DNA of 64,000 nt. It comes from CAZAYY01 sp964489525 (GTDB lineage: Bacteria; Chloroflexota; Anaerolineae; Anaerolineales; JABWBV01). Shown one piece after another: positions 62,810 to 64,000 of the stretch. How positions within the stretch are numbered: position 1 is the stretch's first letter; each line of letters opens with the position of its first letter. The position numbers were made by a program, and so were the translations under genes. The stretch spans positions 1 through 64,000 of the forward strand of contig CAZAYY010000001.1 in NCBI GenBank assembly GCA_964489525.1, given 5' to 3'. A model generated the notes under the pieces. It was not told the DNA's origin and ran no database searches. It saw only the letters and a program-made list of their open reading frames with translations.

Positions 62810-63300
62810 AGCTTGTAGCGGGTAGCAGGTGGCTTGTAGAGGATAGCTTGTAGGAAGTGGCTTGTGGCGAGTAGCGAGTAGCTTTTGGATAGGAATGCTA
62901 TGGAAAAGGATCGGCCTGCTTTTGAGGATCTGGTTGCCTGGCAAAAAAGCCTGGCTTTCGCAAACGAAATCTTTGAGCTAACCGAACGTCTCGCCCAGGG
63001 GCGCAAGCATTTTCGCTTATTCGAACAAATCGAAGCATCCGCCGCCTCCGTGCCTGCCAATATCGCTGAAGGCAAAGGCCGGGCGACGACCAAAGAGATA
63101 ATCCATTTTTTCGTGATTGCCCGTGGCTCTCTCTACGAAACCCTGACATTTCTGCGCCTCTTTCACATGCGCGGTTGGATTTCTGCCGAAGAACACCAAC
63201 GGCTGGATGCGCTGGCGCTCGAAGTGGCCCGCCTCCTCAACGGCCTCCTCCGCTCCTACAAATCCTAACCCTCCTCCCCACCTGCTGCAACCTACAAGCT
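62810..63300. mobile_element. Inverted-repeat cassette carrying a four-helix-bundle gene
   Basis: AGCTTGTAGCGGGTAGCAGG (62810-62832 in full) and the complement of 63278-63300 align at 19 of 23 bases. The flanks also contain further copies of (T/A)GGCTTGTAG-type words (62833-62885; 63290-63316). The only gene inside is the four-helix-bundle protein. No transposase. Confidence 0.6.
62900..63268 (+). CDS. Four-helix-bundle protein (23S rRNA intervening-sequence/S23 family)
   Basis: A 122-residue protein from the ATG at 62900 (AGGA 5 bases ahead). Hallmarks are FEDLVAWQKSLAFANEIFELT, LFEQIEASAASVPANIAEGKGR and KEIIHFFVIARGSLYETLTFLRL. The family was first seen encoded in intervening sequences of 23S rRNA genes and forms a pentameric bundle. 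Its role is unknown. Here it is far from any rRNA and sits between inverted word repeats inside a polysaccharide cluster. Confidence 0.92.
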   Translation: MEKDRPAFEDLVAWQKSLAFANEIFELTERLAQGRKHFRLFEQIEASAASVPANIAEGKGRATTKEIIHFFVIARGSLYETLTFLRLFHMRGWISAEEHQRLDALALEVARLLNGLLRSYKS

Positions 63301-63320
63301 ACAAGCCACGCCCTACAACC

Positions 63321-64000
63321 ATGAAATCCCTCCTCATCAACCTTGCCCTGCTGCTTGTCTCAACCCTGCTCACCCTGTTTGCCCTGGAGGGGTTTGTGCG
63401 CATCGTCATGCCGCAGCAGCTCATCATCATCCGCCCCGACATCTGGATTCCGGATGAAAATGGCTTCGGCTGGCGGCAGGCGGCCAACGTCAACACCACC
63501 CTCAACACCGGCGAGCGCACCGTTCGCTTTGTCACCGATGCAAACGGCAACCGCATAGACCCCGCCGGTTCCACAAACGCTGAAAAGCGCATTCTCGTCA
63601 TAGGCGACTCCTTCCTCGCCGCAGTCCAGGTGGAATATGCCGACAGCATTCCAGGTCAGTTAGAAAAACTGCTGGCCCAATCCTTAAACGAACCCGTTCA
63701 GGTCGTCAACACAGCCGTCGGCGGGTGGGGACCGGGCCAATACCTGCGCAAAATGCGCACCGAACTTGCATCCAACCAATACGACCTCGCCCTCGTCTTC
63801 CTCTACACAGGCAACGACATCCTGGTTGGGCTGGAAGATTACGCCCCTCCCAAACAAAACCAGATCCGCCGCTCCCTCCGCCTTCCCCAGGCCCTCACCA
63901 AAGCCGAAATCATTGACGCCTGGCTCTACCCCTTTAACGACTTCTTTGAAGAGCGTTCCCACCTCTACACCCTGGTCAAAAACCGCACCCAGTTTCTGCT
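63321..64000 (+). CDS. SGNH/GDSL-family hydrolase, membrane-anchored (3' end cut by edge)
   Basis: At least 226 residues, continuing past the window. A signal anchor (INLALLLVSTLLTLFALEGFV) is followed by the SGNH blocks: block I VIGDSFLAAVQV near residue 93 (nucleophile Ser), block II NTAVGGWGPGQYL, block III LYTGNDILVG near residue 163. The catalytic Asp-His block V lies beyond the edge. Such enzymes in glycan clusters are usually O-acetyl-transferases or esterases acting on the exported polymer at the outer face. Confidence 0.85.
   Translation, partial: MKSLLINLALLLVSTLLTLFALEGFVRIVMPQQLIIIRPDIWIPDENGFGWRQAANVNTTLNTGERTVRFVTDANGNRIDPAGSTNAEKRILVIGDSFLAAVQVEYADSIPGQLEKLLAQSLNEPVQVVNTAVGGWGPGQYLRKMRTELASNQYDLALVFLYTGNDILVGLEDYAPPKQNQIRRSLRLPQALTKAEIIDAWLYPFNDFFEERSHLYTLVKNRTQFL

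Noticed and set aside
1..64000. tRNA and rRNA genes
   Set aside because: Looked for T-arm-like GTTCGA with matching acceptor stems and for rRNA landmarks; none was found. The few GTTCGA hits lie inside coding genes.

Overview
The window looks like a chromosome segment of a GC-rich, probably filamentous or environmental member of the Chloroflexota (class Anaerolineae, or close to it). This is inference, from very large secreted beta-rich proteins with choice-of-anchor Q type ends, a recurring C-terminal motif of the form aromatic-[LI]-P-L-[IL]-x-R, GDP-mannose based exopolysaccharide genes, and intergenic spacers full of word-like repeats. No rRNA, tRNA, CRISPR array or intact transposase was seen.

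Layout. Bases 1-2,760 hold defence/stress remnants: a nucleotidyltransferase module cut by the left edge, a VapBC-like pair, a RelBE-like pair, an orphan membrane protein and two decayed nitroreductase N-termini. Bases 3,000-9,400 hold regulator-target pairs: a rifampin-phosphotransferase/PEP-synthase-like enzyme divergent from a TetR regulator, a reductive-dehalogenase/QueG-like Fe-S protein divergent from a second TetR regulator over a perfect operator palindrome, and an SDR epimerase. Bases 9,680-34,140 form a 24 kb, almost wholly minus-strand island of surface or secreted proteins: a lipoprotein, a 3,443-residue beta-propeller/SdrD-B/Calx-beta giant behind a long leader, a 1,011-residue beta-helix protein, and a 2,315-residue beta-helix/Calx-beta/metzincin protein, with an APH-family kinase and broken module copies in between.

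Bases 34,300-42,700 are plus strand: a MalT-like LuxR regulator with a strong terminator, then a tightly overlapping operon (small protein, HemG-like flavodoxin, GNAT, two tandem paralogous membrane proteins), another GNAT and a DUF418 membrane protein. Bases 42,770-51,640 hold a GT1-type glycosyltransferase, then a MarR regulator with three matching operators and a probable carbohydrate operon (DUF2000, GH127, a Tiki/ChaN-like protein, a 57-residue ORF and GH38 alpha-mannosidase). Bases 51,640-53,200 are largely degenerate.

Bases 53,250-64,000 are an exopolysaccharide/O-antigen-like cluster: an 81-residue orphan, a specialised NusG paralogue, GDP-mannose 4,6-dehydratase, a flippase-like membrane domain fused to a WecG/TagA glycosyltransferase, a second GMD-like enzyme, a Wzb-like phosphatase, a PF14907-type nucleotidyltransferase, a TPR protein, a Wzm-type ABC permease and an SGNH hydrolase cut by the right edge. 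Two small-protein cassettes bounded by imperfect inverted repeats (GxxExxY protein; four-helix-bundle protein) flank the permease.

The strongest candidates for something undescribed are the C-terminal tag shared by three exported proteins, the two inverted-repeat cassettes, and the short palindromes that sit in frame inside two cluster genes.
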